A stretch of 64,000 nucleotides of DNA from Pseudomonas sp. stari2. GTDB lineage: Bacteria > Pseudomonadota > Gammaproteobacteria > Pseudomonadales > Pseudomonadaceae. Below, one piece after another: positions 1 through 8,494 of this stretch (position 1 is its first letter; the number at the start of each line of letters is the position of its first letter). The stretch lies in assembly GCF_040760005.1 (NCBI RefSeq), contig NZ_CP099760.1, positions 3,405,501-3,469,500 of the forward strand, given 5' to 3'. Both the position numbers and the translations under genes were made by a program. Below the pieces are notes generated by a model that had not been told where the DNA came from, did not search any database, and worked only from the letters and a program-made list of their open reading frames with translations.

Positions 1-1
1 G

Positions 2-565
2 ATCTATTTGCAGTCGGCCCTGCATATGAGCGCACTCGATGCAGGTCTTGTGTTCCTGCCTTTCGGTGCCGGATTCCTGCTGGGACCACTGTCGATTCGT
101 CAATTCGCACGCGTGTTCGGTGCTTACGTGAATCCCGTTGGCATGACACTGGAGGTCGTGGGGTTCCTGCTTATGGCCTGGCTGATAACCGTGACGCCGA
201 CAGCCGCCCCTCCAGCGCCCCTGCTGCTTGCCGTCATCCTGTTTCTGATTGGTTACGGGCAAGGACTGGCCCTGCCGACATTGATGAGAATGATCACAGG
301 GCGAGTCGCGCCAGCCTTCTCTGGCATGATCGCCGGCATTACCAGTTCCACGCTGCAAATCAGCACATCGCTGAGTGTCGCGATAATCGGCGGAGTTTTT
401 TATACCCTGCTCGGAACTCAATCTGATGCAGCTACGATCACACGCGCTTTTACCGCTTCCATACTCTGCATCGCCGCGAGTCTGGCTCTGGGCGCTGGAC
501 TTAGCCTCACAGTCGTGCGCCAGCCCACCGTGCCTCGTGAAGCATCAGCCATAAGCCCGACCTGA
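2..565 (+). CDS. MFS transporter, C-terminal part (5' end outside window)
   Basis: This reading frame is open from the left edge to a TGA at 563-565, so only the last ~187 residues are present. The protein is almost entirely hydrophobic, with about five membrane segments (for example VGFLLMAWLITV, LLLAVILFLIGYGQGLAL, LSVAIIGGVFYTLLG). The pattern of a glycine-rich helix after a conserved RM-x-TGRV-x-P loop fits the C-terminal half of a 14-TM DHA2-type drug/proton antiporter of the inner membrane. The substrate cannot be told. The gene converges on the LysR gene, and the 3' ends overlap by about 20 bases. Family is fairly sure; subfamily is inference. Confidence 0.75.
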   Translation: MYLQSALHMSALDAGLVFLPFGAGFLLGPLSIRQFARVFGAYVNPVGMTLEVVGFLLMAWLITVTPTAAPPAPLLLAVILFLIGYGQGLALPTLMRMITGRVAPAFSGMIAGITSSTLQISTSLSVAIIGGVFYTLLGTQSDAATITRAFTASILCIAASLALGAGLSLTVVRQPTVPREASAISPT

Positions 566-1405
566 GCCGATCATGCTGGACGCAAGATCTGCAAGAGCGC
601 GAAGACTGTCCATCTGCCGCATGTCCTGGTGATATCCCATCCATATATCGCGCCCCGGCGGTTCTTCTGTATCAAGCATCCGCAGCGCCGGTAGCTGGTC
701 TCCCAGGACGCGCGGCAATACAGCGACGCCTTGGCCTTTCGCACATAGGTGAGCCTGTACCGTGCGGCTGCTGCTGGTGAACACAGTACGCGCCAGCGGG
801 TAACGCTGCTGCAACCACTGCACATCAGGATAATGGGCCTGGGCAACGCTCATGGTGATCAAGCCGAGACCTTCACCCTGGGGATGAGGATCAGGTGCTT
901 CAAGGCCTGCGTATACGCCATAACTCAGCGTGGTCAGTTTGCGGTGAACGATGTCGGGCTCGGTGAATGGAATGATGCGAAAGGCAATATCGGCGTCGCG
1001 ACGAGAAAGGTCAGACAGGCGATGCCCGGCGATTACCTCAGGCACGATCAACGGGTAACGCCGTCCGAGCTCGCTAAGGACCGGAGACAATACGTAGCAG
1101 GCGAACCAGTCAGCCGATGAAATCCGCAACAGGCCCTCCGGCTGGGCGCTGTCGCCCGCAAGACGCCGCTCGATCGCCAACGCACTTTGCTCCATCTCTT
1201 GCGCCAGGCTGAGGATCTTCTCACCGCTGTCGGTCAGAACCAGCCCTTGAGCCGTGCGCAGAAAGACGGGCTGGCCACTGGACTGTTCAAGCACCTGCAG
1301 GCGCCGCCCCACGGTCGGGTGGCTGACTCCCAACTGCTTGGCAGCCGCCCCCAGCGAGCCGCTTCGAGCAATAGCCAAAAAGACCCGCATATCACTCCAG
1401 TCCAT
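545..1405 (-). CDS. LysR family transcriptional regulator
   Basis: A 286-residue LysR-type regulator. The N-terminal winged helix-turn-helix is residues ~1-60 (MDWSDMRVFLAIARSGSLG, then AAAKQLGVSHPTVGRRLQVLE), followed by a LysR substrate-binding domain. The ATG at 1405 gives the canonical family start; an upstream in-frame extension has no HTH character and is rejected. It is divergent from the dehydrogenase-like gene at 1527, with 121 bases between starts, the classic arrangement of a LysR protein controlling its neighbour. The inducer is unknown. The end overlaps the convergent MFS gene. Confidence 0.88.
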   Translation of the reverse strand: MDWSDMRVFLAIARSGSLGAAAKQLGVSHPTVGRRLQVLEQSSGQPVFLRTAQGLVLTDSGEKILSLAQEMEQSALAIERRLAGDSAQPEGLLRISSADWFACYVLSPVLSELGRRYPLIVPEVIAGHRLSDLSRRDADIAFRIIPFTEPDIVHRKLTTLSYGVYAGLEAPDPHPQGEGLGLITMSVAQAHYPDVQWLQQRYPLARTVFTSSSRTVQAHLCAKGQGVAVLPRVLGDQLPALRMLDTEEPPGRDIWMGYHQDMRQMDSLRALADLASSMIGSGRAYG

Positions 1406-1435
1406 GCTGTACCCCGTACAAAAATGAACGATGAG

Positions 1436-1452
1436 AGTGCAGCAATGGCACT
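1436..1452. promoter_or_regulatory. Dyad in the LysR/dehydrogenase divergent promoter
   Basis: AGTGC (1436-1440) and GCACT (1448-1452) form an interrupted dyad with a 7-base spacer, between the LysR start (1405) and the dehydrogenase start (1527). Interrupted dyads of this size in a shared promoter are typical LysR sites, but the classic T-N11-A form is not clear here, so the assignment is tentative. Confidence 0.3.
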
Positions 1453-1526
1453 GCCGTAGCAATCCCGCGCCCTACATACTCGATTGCATATATAACCGTG
1501 TCACATAGCAAGCGGGGGACTGGAAA

Positions 1527-2405
1527 ATGAATATCGGCTTTATCGGTGTGGGAAGCATGGGACGAGCGATCATTCCTTTGCTCGTCCGGGCCGGCCATCG
1601 CGTATCTGTCTGGAACCGTAGCCGTGATGCGCTTGCCGGCCTTGAAGGTATTCACATCCTTGAGTCTCCGGCCACGGCATTTCAAGAAGCGGTCGTCATC
1701 AGCATGCTTGCCGATGACACTGCCGCAAGAGAAGTGTTGCTCTCCTCCACTGTGCTGGAGCGTGCAAACAAGGCTTGCGTTCACATCGTGATGTCAACGC
1801 TGTCACCCGTGATTATGGAGGAGCTGCAAGCCGCCCATGATGACTTGGGCGTCGCACTCGTCGCCGCGCCGGTTTTTGGCGTGCCGGCAGTAGCCGCGAA
1901 AGGCGAACTGAATATCCTGACGGCAGGACCACAGTCCGCCATCGCGATGGCACAGCCGCTCTTTGACGTGCTGGGGAAAAAACACTGGCCCCTGGGCGAT
2001 CATCCCATCCAGGCGTGTATCGCGAAAATCGCCGGCAACATGATGATCACTCAAGCTATACAGTCATTGGGCGAAGCAACCGCACTCGTCCAACGCTATG
2101 GCATGAGTTCGGGGGCTTTCGTCGAACTCATGACACAAACCCTGTTCGCTTGCCCGAGCTATCAACGGTATGGGAAGAACATCATCAACGGCAGCTTTGA
2201 ACCGGGTTTCAAACTGTCTCTGGGTCTCAAGGATATAAATCTGGCCATCGATGCTGCCCACATCAAGGATCTGGAATTACCTGCCGCCGATGCTGTGCGA
2301 TTAAGGATGATGGCAGCCGTGGCCCGGGGTGCCGGGAACAAGGACTGGTCTGTTTTTGCCTCGGAGACAGTCATCCGCTCAAATGGGAATGCCCGGAAAC
2401 CCTGA
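1527..2405 (+). CDS. NAD(P)-dependent 3-hydroxyisobutyrate-dehydrogenase-like oxidoreductase
   Basis: A 292-residue beta-hydroxyacid dehydrogenase family protein, the usual family length. The N-terminal Rossmann fold shows GFIGVGSMGRAI (residues ~4-15), followed by VWNRS, whose Arg would favour NADP. The central segment PVFGVPAVAAKGELNILTAG is the family substrate loop. KIAGNMM (residues ~170-176) carries the conserved catalytic Lys of the family (usual form G-x2-K-x2-N-N). The C-terminal all-helical domain contains LKDINLAIDAA. Relatives reduce or oxidise 3-hydroxyacids or short aldehydes; the substrate here is unknown. It is divergent from a LysR gene that probably regulates it. Confidence 0.85.
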   Translation: MNIGFIGVGSMGRAIIPLLVRAGHRVSVWNRSRDALAGLEGIHILESPATAFQEAVVISMLADDTAAREVLLSSTVLERANKACVHIVMSTLSPVIMEELQAAHDDLGVALVAAPVFGVPAVAAKGELNILTAGPQSAIAMAQPLFDVLGKKHWPLGDHPIQACIAKIAGNMMITQAIQSLGEATALVQRYGMSSGAFVELMTQTLFACPSYQRYGKNIINGSFEPGFKLSLGLKDINLAIDAAHIKDLELPAADAVRLRMMAAVARGAGNKDWSVFASETVIRSNGNARKP

Positions 2406-2683
2406 CTAACGACGCCGGCGACACGCTCTCGCCGTGGCATTGTGACGCTACCTTCGAGGTAGTCAGTCATGGCTAAACCGTTGTGTGAGCGCAAAACGTT
2501 CAGGAGCGGGATCGTGAGCTATCAGACAAAGACGATTTGTACAGCCCGTTACGAGGACATTGTCCAGCGTCACAGGCAAATCGCGGCAAGGCTTGAGTCT
2601 TGCTCTCCGACCGGTACCTGTGCATCAAGCGACTTTTGATGTTTTGCATAGCAATCGAACAACCTAACGATGAGAACAACTGC

Positions 2684-2932
2684 ATGAGATGGCCAACGAT
2701 CGATCAGGTACGCAGCTTTACCGTTCTGCCCTCTGGCTATACGTGGGATTACCTGTCTCACGATGAAATCGATGTCGCGACAGTCTTTTTCAAGACCTGG
2801 TTTCCCTCCATCTCGGTCGGGTCTGCAAGCTCATTCATGGAGATGCCGTCGGTGCAAAATCTTACCCCGACCGTCGCACGGCTCTATGCAGAAATTTTCC
2901 ACAGTGAAAAACAGACAACCTTGGTGGATTGA
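2684..2932 (+). pseudogene. Probable GNAT acetyltransferase remnant with internal deletion
   Basis: A short frame of 82 residues. Its start (MRWPTIDQVRSFTVLPSGY ... WFPSISVGSASSFM) resembles the N-terminus of Pseudomonas GNAT-like proteins, and its end (NLTPTVARLYAEIF) resembles the C-terminus of the same proteins. The whole acetyl-CoA-binding core that should lie between (about 150 residues) is missing, and the two ends are joined in frame. I infer an in-frame deletion relic rather than a working enzyme. The alternative is a genuine small protein. The family match is from memory of the pattern, so confidence is modest. Confidence 0.4.
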
Positions 2933-3052
2933 AAACAGGCGAAGGCATTCTGCTCCATAAATACGTTTATCGTTTATCCAGCCATGTTCCCGCTCAGACT
3001 GGTGGGTGAGCGAGAACACTGCCTTACTGACTCAACGTTTAAATGTCGCGGC

Positions 3053-3562
3053 TCAGGACTTGCGTTCGAACCGGGCAATGCATGTGCCTTTCGTCTCTCT
3101 ACGCAGCGCGAACATCTGGGCTATCACTCCTACAACCAGCACGAGCGCTATCAGGCCCAGAACGCCTTTGAGCAATGGCGAATTCGGATCAGTCACGATG
3201 GGGTGGCCATCCGGAACCCGGCGCAATGTCTCCGAGACGGCCGGAACCATCAGGAAGAAGGCGGTCAAGCTCAACAGGATCGTTTCAAGGTACACCCCTG
3301 CCCGCCCCAACCAGTTAGCGAATCCAATTCCGTAACCGGCGAGAAGCAATACAAGGGTTATGCCACCGATCACCGGGCTGATCGGCTGATGAGCCACCAA
3401 AAACACCGTGCAACTGCCGATCAGCATAAAAATGAAATACGCAAGCCCCGCCCGCGACCGAGGTACGATGCGCCCGTGTTTGATGAACATATAAGCGGCC
3501 AGCGGAATGGCTGGCAGGCTACCTAATGTGTGTACCCAGCCAAGGGCAGAGATCCCGAACAT
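3053..3562 (-). CDS. Hypothetical inner-membrane protein, about five TM segments
   Basis: A 169-residue hydrophobic protein that I cannot assign to a named function. It begins MFGISALGWVHTLGSLPAI and has five likely membrane segments (LGSLPAIPLAAYMFI, GLAYFIFMLIGSCTVFLVA, GGITLVLLLAGYGIGFA, TILLSLTAFFLMVPAV, VLGLIALVLVVGVIAQMFAL), ending in a basic cytoplasmic tail. The layout recalls small DUF-type membrane proteins. It is divergent from the AraC regulator at 3686, which may control it. No active-site residues are evident. Confidence 0.65.
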   Translation of the reverse strand: MFGISALGWVHTLGSLPAIPLAAYMFIKHGRIVPRSRAGLAYFIFMLIGSCTVFLVAHQPISPVIGGITLVLLLAGYGIGFANWLGRAGVYLETILLSLTAFFLMVPAVSETLRRVPDGHPIVTDPNSPLLKGVLGLIALVLVVGVIAQMFALRRETKGTCIARFERKS

Positions 3563-3628
3563 GCTGTGGTTCCTTATGTGGTCGGATGATGTGTTAAATA
3601 CAGTCCACGCTCTGGAAAGCTGATTGAT

Positions 3629-3640
3629 CGCTTCGAAGCG
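3629..3640. promoter_or_regulatory. 12-bp perfect palindrome between divergent genes
   Basis: CGCTTCGAAGCG is a perfect palindrome in the 123-base region between the membrane-protein gene and the araC-type gene. Its position fits an operator, but the binding protein is unknown. Confidence 0.35.
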
Positions 3641-3685
3641 TTTTGATTTACGGGCTCAGACTATTAAAGGAATGACCGTACCGAC

Positions 3686-4570
3686 ATGACCGATTCACTG
3701 GAAAACTTGACCATTCTTCCGGAAATGAAACTGGAGGGGCTGGCCACGGGGGATCTGCTGTCGCAGGTATTGGCCAATATCCGCTTGACGGGGGATCGCT
3801 TCTATTCGGTAACACTTGCCCAGGGCGAACGCCTGAAACTGGATGCGAAAAGCTCACACATCTGCGTCTTGAAACTGGGCAAGGTTCATATCGAAGGTGC
3901 CAACGGCCAGACCGTCAACATCGATCAGGGGGACATTCTCCTGCTACCCCACGCCCCGTCGTCGATGGAAATCACGGCTTCCCTGGGATCCGCGACCGTC
4001 ATCCTTTGCCGCTTCTGGTTCGATGCCAACAGTTTCCAGGCGATGCTGTTCGCCCTGCCATGGCTGATTCATATCAAGCGGATCGAAGCGGCGGCCTGGG
4101 CGGAAAACATTCTGCATTTCATGCAGATTGAGTCCAATGACACACAGCCAGGTGGTGCATTGATGATTTCGCGCCTGATTGACCTCATCGTCATTCGCAT
4201 CCTCCGTACCTGGGTTCAACAGGGCATGGCCTCGGGTTGGCTCGGAGGCTTGTCTGACGAGCGTATCGCACGAACCCTGCGAGCCATACACGAAAAACCG
4301 GGGAAACAGTGGCGGATCGATGCACTTGCGACGGTCGCCGGGATGTCACGCTCCAGTTTCTGCGAGCGATTCAGCGCATTGGTCGGGCGCTCACCGCTGC
4401 GCTACCAGAATGAGTGGCGTCTGGGCCTGGCGAAGTCGATGCTGGCCAAAAAGGACAGCCGTATAGGCGAAGTGGGCTTCGCAATAGGCTATGAATCCGA
4501 GGCTGCTTTCAGTCGCGCCTACAAAAGTCATTTCGGCCGTTCGCCTCGAGACGATAAAAATCAGGACTGA
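3686..4570 (+). CDS. AraC family transcriptional regulator (cupin-type sensor)
   Basis: A 294-residue AraC regulator. Residues ~30-190 form the cupin-like N-terminal domain (GDRFYSVTLAQGERLKL, GDILLLPHAPSSMEI) found in regulators placed beside oxidoreductase or transporter genes. Residues ~195-290 are the double HTH domain (WRIDALATVAGMSRSSFCER, then IGEVGFAIGYESEAAFSRAY). A purine-rich AAAGGA lies about 12 bases before the ATG, rather far. It is divergent from a membrane-protein gene, and downstream on the opposite strand lies a decayed efflux gene that may once have been its target. The effector is unknown. Confidence 0.85.
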   Translation: MTDSLENLTILPEMKLEGLATGDLLSQVLANIRLTGDRFYSVTLAQGERLKLDAKSSHICVLKLGKVHIEGANGQTVNIDQGDILLLPHAPSSMEITASLGSATVILCRFWFDANSFQAMLFALPWLIHIKRIEAAAWAENILHFMQIESNDTQPGGALMISRLIDLIVIRILRTWVQQGMASGWLGGLSDERIARTLRAIHEKPGKQWRIDALATVAGMSRSSFCERFSALVGRSPLRYQNEWRLGLAKSMLAKKDSRIGEVGFAIGYESEAAFSRAYKSHFGRSPRDDKNQD

Positions 4571-4592
4571 GCTTACGCTGCCAGTTCTTGTC

Positions 4593-4940
4593 AGGCTGTC
4601 ACGTTCGGCCAGTGCGATGGCCGCCATGATCAGCGGGATGACTGTCAGCGTGCGGTAAACACCGCCAACGATGAATCGTTCCATCAGAAAGATGCCGATA
4701 AAACCTGCAAGTCCGAGCCCCAGCAGCATGAAAGACAATAGCGTTGCCACCATTGACGATGGCCAGCGCGCGGGAAACCTGATCAGGCGGCACCAGACGC
4801 ATTGCAGTCGCCGTCGACAATGACCAGAAGCCACCAATTGCAATCCCGATCAGTGCACGTCCAAACATGAATGACGGGTAGCCCGGCGCGATCGCGACGA
4901 CCACCCTCGGCCAATAGCAGCCGATCGGAGCAGTGTAGTG
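4593..4940 (-). pseudogene. Decayed MFS efflux pump (NepI/PbuE-like) with frameshifts and internal deletion
   Basis: Pieces of one MFS protein are spread over different minus-strand frames. From 4904 to about 4743 one frame reads VVAIAPGYPSFMFGRALIGI ... FWSLSTATAMRLVPPDQVSR ... ALAIVNGGNA, the TM3-TM5 region of nucleoside-efflux-type DHA1 transporters. From about 4753 to 4593 another frame reads VATLLSFMLLGLGLAGF ... RTLTVIPLIMAAIALA, which belongs well downstream in such proteins (around TM7-8). A third frame holds a short piece (SDRLLL) just upstream. The N-terminus, the middle and the C-terminus are missing. It is a relic, convergent with the AraC gene. Confidence 0.6.
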
Positions 4941-4954
4941 TGCGGGAAATTTCT

Positions 4955-4970
4955 TGAGGGAAAACCCTCA
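4955..4970. promoter_or_regulatory. Inverted repeat upstream of hchA
   Basis: TGAGGG-AAAA-CCCTCA is a perfect 6+6 inverted repeat centred about 73 bases before the hchA start. It could be an operator, plausibly for the LuxR-type regulator of the same operon, or a small hairpin ending transcription from upstream. No poly-T follows, so I favour an operator. Confidence 0.4.
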
Positions 4971-5035
4971 TTGCCGGGCCTGCGTCACGCTACTAGCATT
5001 GACCTCGGCAATCTGCCCATTCATAGGAGAAACCC

Positions 5036-5914
5036 ATGACTACCTTGCAGAGTGACGACAAGCGCCCCACTCCGGATCAGGCGGAGGACAATGCCTTTTT
5101 TCCCTCCCCATACTCGCTTAGCCAATTTACCTCGCCAAAATCTGATCTAAGTGATGCGGATTACGCTGATCCCTATAAAGGTGGCCGCTGGAAGCTTTTG
5201 CTGATCGGCGCCGATGAGCGCTATTTACTGACCGACAATGGAACAATGTTTTCCACCGGTAATCACCCGGTCGAGACGTTGCTGCCCATGTATCACCTCG
5301 ACAAAGCCGGTTTCGCGTTCGACGTTGCGACCCTTTCAGGCAATCCAGTGAAATTCGAGTTCTGGGCCATGCCTTGCGAAGATACCGAGGTAAAGGATTT
5401 CTACGCCAAATACCGGGAGCAGTTCAAAAAACCTTTGAAGCTGTGCGAAGTGGTTGAGAAGGCGCTGGGCCAGGACTCGGATTACATTGGTGTTTTCATA
5501 CCTGGCGGGCACGGCGCGCTGATTGGACTGCCGGAGAGTGCCGACGTGAAAGCGGCTTTGCATTGGGCAATCACCAACGACAAATTTGTGATTTCCCTAT
5601 GTCACGGCCCAGCAGCAATGCTCGCGGCTGGCATTGGCGAGTCGAGGGACTCCTACATTTTCAACGGCTACAAAATCTGCGCATTTCCAGACAGTCTCGA
5701 CGCAAAGACGCCCGACATCGGTTATATGCCTGGGCATCTGACCTGGAAGTTTGGTGAGCAATTGAAAGCCCTCGGAGTTGAAATCGTCAATCAGGATATT
5801 ACGGGTGCAACGCTCCAAGACCGCAAGCTGCTGACCGGCGACAGCCCATTGGCAGGCAATAATTTGGGCAAGTTGGCAGCTGAAGCATTGTTGAAAGAGG
5901 TCGCATCGAAGTGA
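5036..5914 (+). CDS. hchA: Glyoxalase III / Hsp31-type protein deglycase
   Basis: A 292-residue DJ-1/PfpI superfamily protein of the Hsp31 branch, matching the E. coli HchA length. Known members convert methylglyoxal to lactate without glutathione and act as a holding chaperone. Visible features are the Hsp31-specific N-terminal extension, [15 protein letters not shown], and the nucleophile elbow [10 protein letters not shown], whose Cys-His is the catalytic pair; the Glu of GNHPVETL fits the third residue. AGGAGA lies just before the ATG. The stop codon overlaps the start of the LuxR-type regulator by four bases, so the two are translationally coupled. Confidence 0.92.
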   Translation: MTTLQSDDKRPTPDQAEDNAFFPSPYSLSQFTSPKSDLSDADYADPYKGGRWKLLLIGADERYLLTDNGTMFSTGNHPVETLLPMYHLDKAGFAFDVATLSGNPVKFEFWAMPCEDTEVKDFYAKYREQFKKPLKLCEVVEKALGQDSDYIGVFIPGGHGALIGLPESADVKAALHWAITNDKFVISLCHGPAAMLAAGIGESRDSYIFNGYKICAFPDSLDAKTPDIGYMPGHLTWKFGEQLKALGVEIVNQDITGATLQDRKLLTGDSPLAGNNLGKLAAEALLKEVASK

Positions 5915-6630
5915 GCGACGGGCCGGCCGAAACAGCGATGCGAGCGGCTCTGGAGATAGAGACGGCGCGTACGCTTGAATCAATCAAGAAAGCCGTCAGG
6001 GGTTTCGCCACACCCTACGGCTATGATCGATTCGTGCTGTTTTCTGCATCGACGGCAAGTGAAGAAGTGGTTGAGCATATCTACTGGGTCGAAGGCGATT
6101 GGTTCGATAATGGTCAAGCGGTGGACGCCGAGACTTATGTTCGACATTGTCCGGTGACTCGCCACCTTCTGAATGCTCGGCAATCCTTCTTCTGGCAGAA
6201 AGAACAGGTCAAGGGAGAAGAACGCTACCGGGTGATTCGTTCTCCAGGTGACCCAGGAATTCAGGGGTTGCAGGTACCAGTTTTCGGCCCGCTGGGGCTT
6301 GAGGGTGCGATGAGCTTGGGGGGTGAGCCGGTGGATGGAAGCGCGCGGGTTCGCTTGGGACTCAGCCTGGTTGCGACGGCCGCTTTTTTCGCGGCTCGGC
6401 GGTTGCTTGAGGCGCCACTGGACGAAGCGTTAAGAAGCCTTTCCCCGCGAGAGCGCGAAGTCATGGAATGGACGGCTGCCGGAAGACGGCAAGCGGATAT
6501 TGCAGCAACTCTCGGTTTGTCGGAACGTACGGTTGAAAATCACCTGCGCTCAGCGCGCCGACGTCTGGGCGTGACAACGACAGCACAAGCCATCAGGATG
6601 GCCATTCGTAACGGCGAGATCGATGGCTAA
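5911..6630 (+). CDS. LuxR family regulator, autoinducer-binding-like domain
   Basis: A 239-residue protein starting with GTG at 5911, inside the hchA stop (GTGA overlap). Residues ~15-160 resemble the autoinducer-binding fold ([35 protein letters not shown]), and residues ~172-235 are the LuxR HTH ([20 protein letters not shown], then [20 protein letters not shown]). No LuxI-type synthase is in the window, so it is a LuxR solo. Coupling to hchA suggests it senses a metabolite linked to aldehyde stress or regulates its own operon; that is inference. Confidence 0.85.
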   Translation: MSDGPAETAMRAALEIETARTLESIKKAVRGFATPYGYDRFVLFSASTASEEVVEHIYWVEGDWFDNGQAVDAETYVRHCPVTRHLLNARQSFFWQKEQVKGEERYRVIRSPGDPGIQGLQVPVFGPLGLEGAMSLGGEPVDGSARVRLGLSLVATAAFFAARRLLEAPLDEALRSLSPREREVMEWTAAGRRQADIAATLGLSERTVENHLRSARRRLGVTTTAQAIRMAIRNGEIDG

Positions 6631-6873
6631 GGACGAGGCGAGATCGAGTGCGGGACGGTTTGGACCTCCAAGTAATTTCCTCAATCGGCTGAGCTGAATG
6701 TCGGCTATTGGCTGTGGATTCAACCGGTCGATGCAACACAACTAAATTCTGCACGCTGAAGACTGAGCGCTCCTCATCTTGAGACAAGCTCTCATGGATA
6801 GGTTGCAGTGAGTCACCATGTCTGACCGCATTACCGGCCGGCTCGCTTCGACCAAATCCCGGGACTGGCTGGC

Positions 6874-6897
6874 CAGGACGAAGATATCTCCGTCCTG
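6874..6897. terminator. Stem-loop downstream of the carbonic anhydrase gene
   Basis: CAGGACG (6874-6880) pairs with CGTCCTG (6891-6897) around a 10-base loop, just after the minus-strand carbonic anhydrase stop at 6913. There is no clear T tract. The 282 bases between the LuxR gene and this gene otherwise hold nothing I recognise. Confidence 0.3.
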
Positions 6898-6912
6898 ACT
6901 CGTCCGTCGCCG

Positions 6913-7572
6913 TTACACCTGATCAACGTTGCGCGCAGCGACGGCAACGGTGGTCGGTGAATCAGAAAGCTTAACGAAGCGTCGAGTGGCGCCATCCAGC
7001 GCATCGATACAACCCGCCTCGATGTCATAGACCCAGCCATGCAGATTCAAGCGCCCCTGCTCGAGTGCCAGTGCCACCGATGGATGAGTCCGCAGATTGG
7101 CCAGCTGTGCGATCACGTTTTCACGCACGAGGCCGTCGAGCTTGTCACGTGGCGTATCGAATTCATGCGCAGCATTGATCGCTTTCGCGGCGTCCGAGTG
7201 GCGAAGCCAGTTGGCAACGGCCGGAAGATGATCCAGGCACGTGCAGCGTGAAATCGCGCCCATCGCCCCGCAATCCGAGTGGCCACAGATCACGATGTCC
7301 TTTACGCCGAGCACGGCAACCGCATATTCGACGGTGGCCGAAACACCACCTGGTTCAGGACCGTACGACGGCACGATGTTGCCGGCGTTACGGATCACGA
7401 ACAGCTCGCCAGGTTCGCGCTGTGTGAGAAGTTCAGGCACTACACGACTGTCCGAGCAGGTGACGAACAATGCCTTTGGGTTTTGTTCTGTCGCGAGCTG
7501 CTTGAAAAGCTCGACACGTTGCGGATAGACCTCGCGCTGGAAACGCAGAAAGCCATCAATGATGTCACGCAT
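6913..7572 (-). CDS. Beta-class carbonic anhydrase
   Basis: A 219-residue beta-carbonic anhydrase, which interconverts CO2 and bicarbonate in the cytoplasm. Zinc ligands and active-site residues are visible: [11 protein letters not shown] (Cys, Asp-Arg dyad) and [11 protein letters not shown] (His and Cys). The ATG at 7572 is preceded by GGAGGATTCC, a strong ribosome site, and gives [19 protein letters not shown], the usual family start; a longer upstream frame lacks support. It is a monocistronic minus-strand gene as far as can be seen. Confidence 0.92.
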   Translation of the reverse strand: MRDIIDGFLRFQREVYPQRVELFKQLATEQNPKALFVTCSDSRVVPELLTQREPGELFVIRNAGNIVPSYGPEPGGVSATVEYAVAVLGVKDIVICGHSDCGAMGAISRCTCLDHLPAVANWLRHSDAAKAINAAHEFDTPRDKLDGLVRENVIAQLANLRTHPSVALALEQGRLNLHGWVYDIEAGCIDALDGATRRFVKLSDSPTTVAVAARNVDQV

Positions 7573-7725
7573 GGAATCCTCCAAATCAAAATGCCGGATA
7601 CCGACACGAGCACTCGACATGCCCTCGCGCCGCAATGGTGGTCATTATTGCAGACGTCGTGCGCGTTAGGTGTACTTGATCGTGGGCTCGCCCCGGCTCA
7701 GGCCGAGAAAAAGCCTAACGACGTG

Positions 7726-8337
7726 TCAGCCAAACAATTTACGGATCTCGGTAACCACCTGCATCGTTGCGTCTTCGATCGTGCCTTCATTTCGGCATAA
7801 AACCCAGCCGTGATCGAAAGCCGCTTGCTCGAACATCTCCGTACACGCGACATGTTCAGCGTGCTTCTGGATCACCGTACCGCCCAGTCCTCTGGACCGT
7901 GCCTTTGCCCTGGCCCATGAAATATCCGGCGCGGTGACGACGCCAACATGCAGGTCAGGCACCCGCACATTACGTTCGATATTCAACTGGAGAATCTCCG
8001 CAAACGGGACGGTCTGACGAAACGCGGCGTCAGACGGATACCAGCGATCAATCAAGATAATGCTGCCCGGCGGTTGTTCCGTCAGCACGTGCCGGGAGAT
8101 CCAACGACGGCTATCTGCAAAGCGCTGACAAACCGCCCACTCCAGATCCCGGGAGTGATTTCTGGCGAGTTCGTTGACGAGGGCCATGGTGGCACCCCGG
8201 CCCGGATCGCTTTTTCTCTCGCAAAGCCGGATGACTTTCTTGTTGTCGGCCCTCAGTACTGCCGTCACCGCTTCCAGTAATGTGGTTTTGCCGGTTCCTT
8301 TTGGCCCATCCAGAGAAACAAACAGCGGACGATTCAT
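7726..8337 (-). CDS. Thymidylate-kinase-like P-loop NTPase
   Basis: A 203-residue P-loop kinase. The Walker A is SLDGPKGTGKTTLLEAV (residues ~8-24), and IILIDRWYPSDAAFRQ resembles the DR-Y/W motif of dTMP kinases that contacts the nucleotide base. A basic LID-like stretch (ARAKARSRG) follows. The length is close to Tmk (~210), but the sequence diverges from housekeeping Tmk and the gene is not in the usual tmk-holB context, so it is an accessory nucleoside or nucleotide kinase of unknown substrate. The ribosome site before the ATG is weak. Confidence 0.7.
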   Translation of the reverse strand: MNRPLFVSLDGPKGTGKTTLLEAVTAVLRADNKKVIRLCERKSDPGRGATMALVNELARNHSRDLEWAVCQRFADSRRWISRHVLTEQPPGSIILIDRWYPSDAAFRQTVPFAEILQLNIERNVRVPDLHVGVVTAPDISWARAKARSRGLGGTVIQKHAEHVACTEMFEQAAFDHGWVLCRNEGTIEDATMQVVTEIRKLFG

Positions 8338-8494
8338 TTTTCACACAACCATTGAGGCATTGATGACCACTCTATCCTCATTTCTGCATTTTCTGCATTT
8401 CACTCAGCTCATCCCTGCCCTTTGCCTAAACTTGCTTCCCGATGATGTTCGCCAGACCTTTTGACTGCCAGGGAATCACAGAAGGAGTCACCCC

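Noticed and set aside
8381..8398. Tandem 9-base repeat TTTCTGCAT x2 upstream of the aminotransferase gene
   Set aside because: Two short copies only; no sign of a regulatory array or a repeat family.
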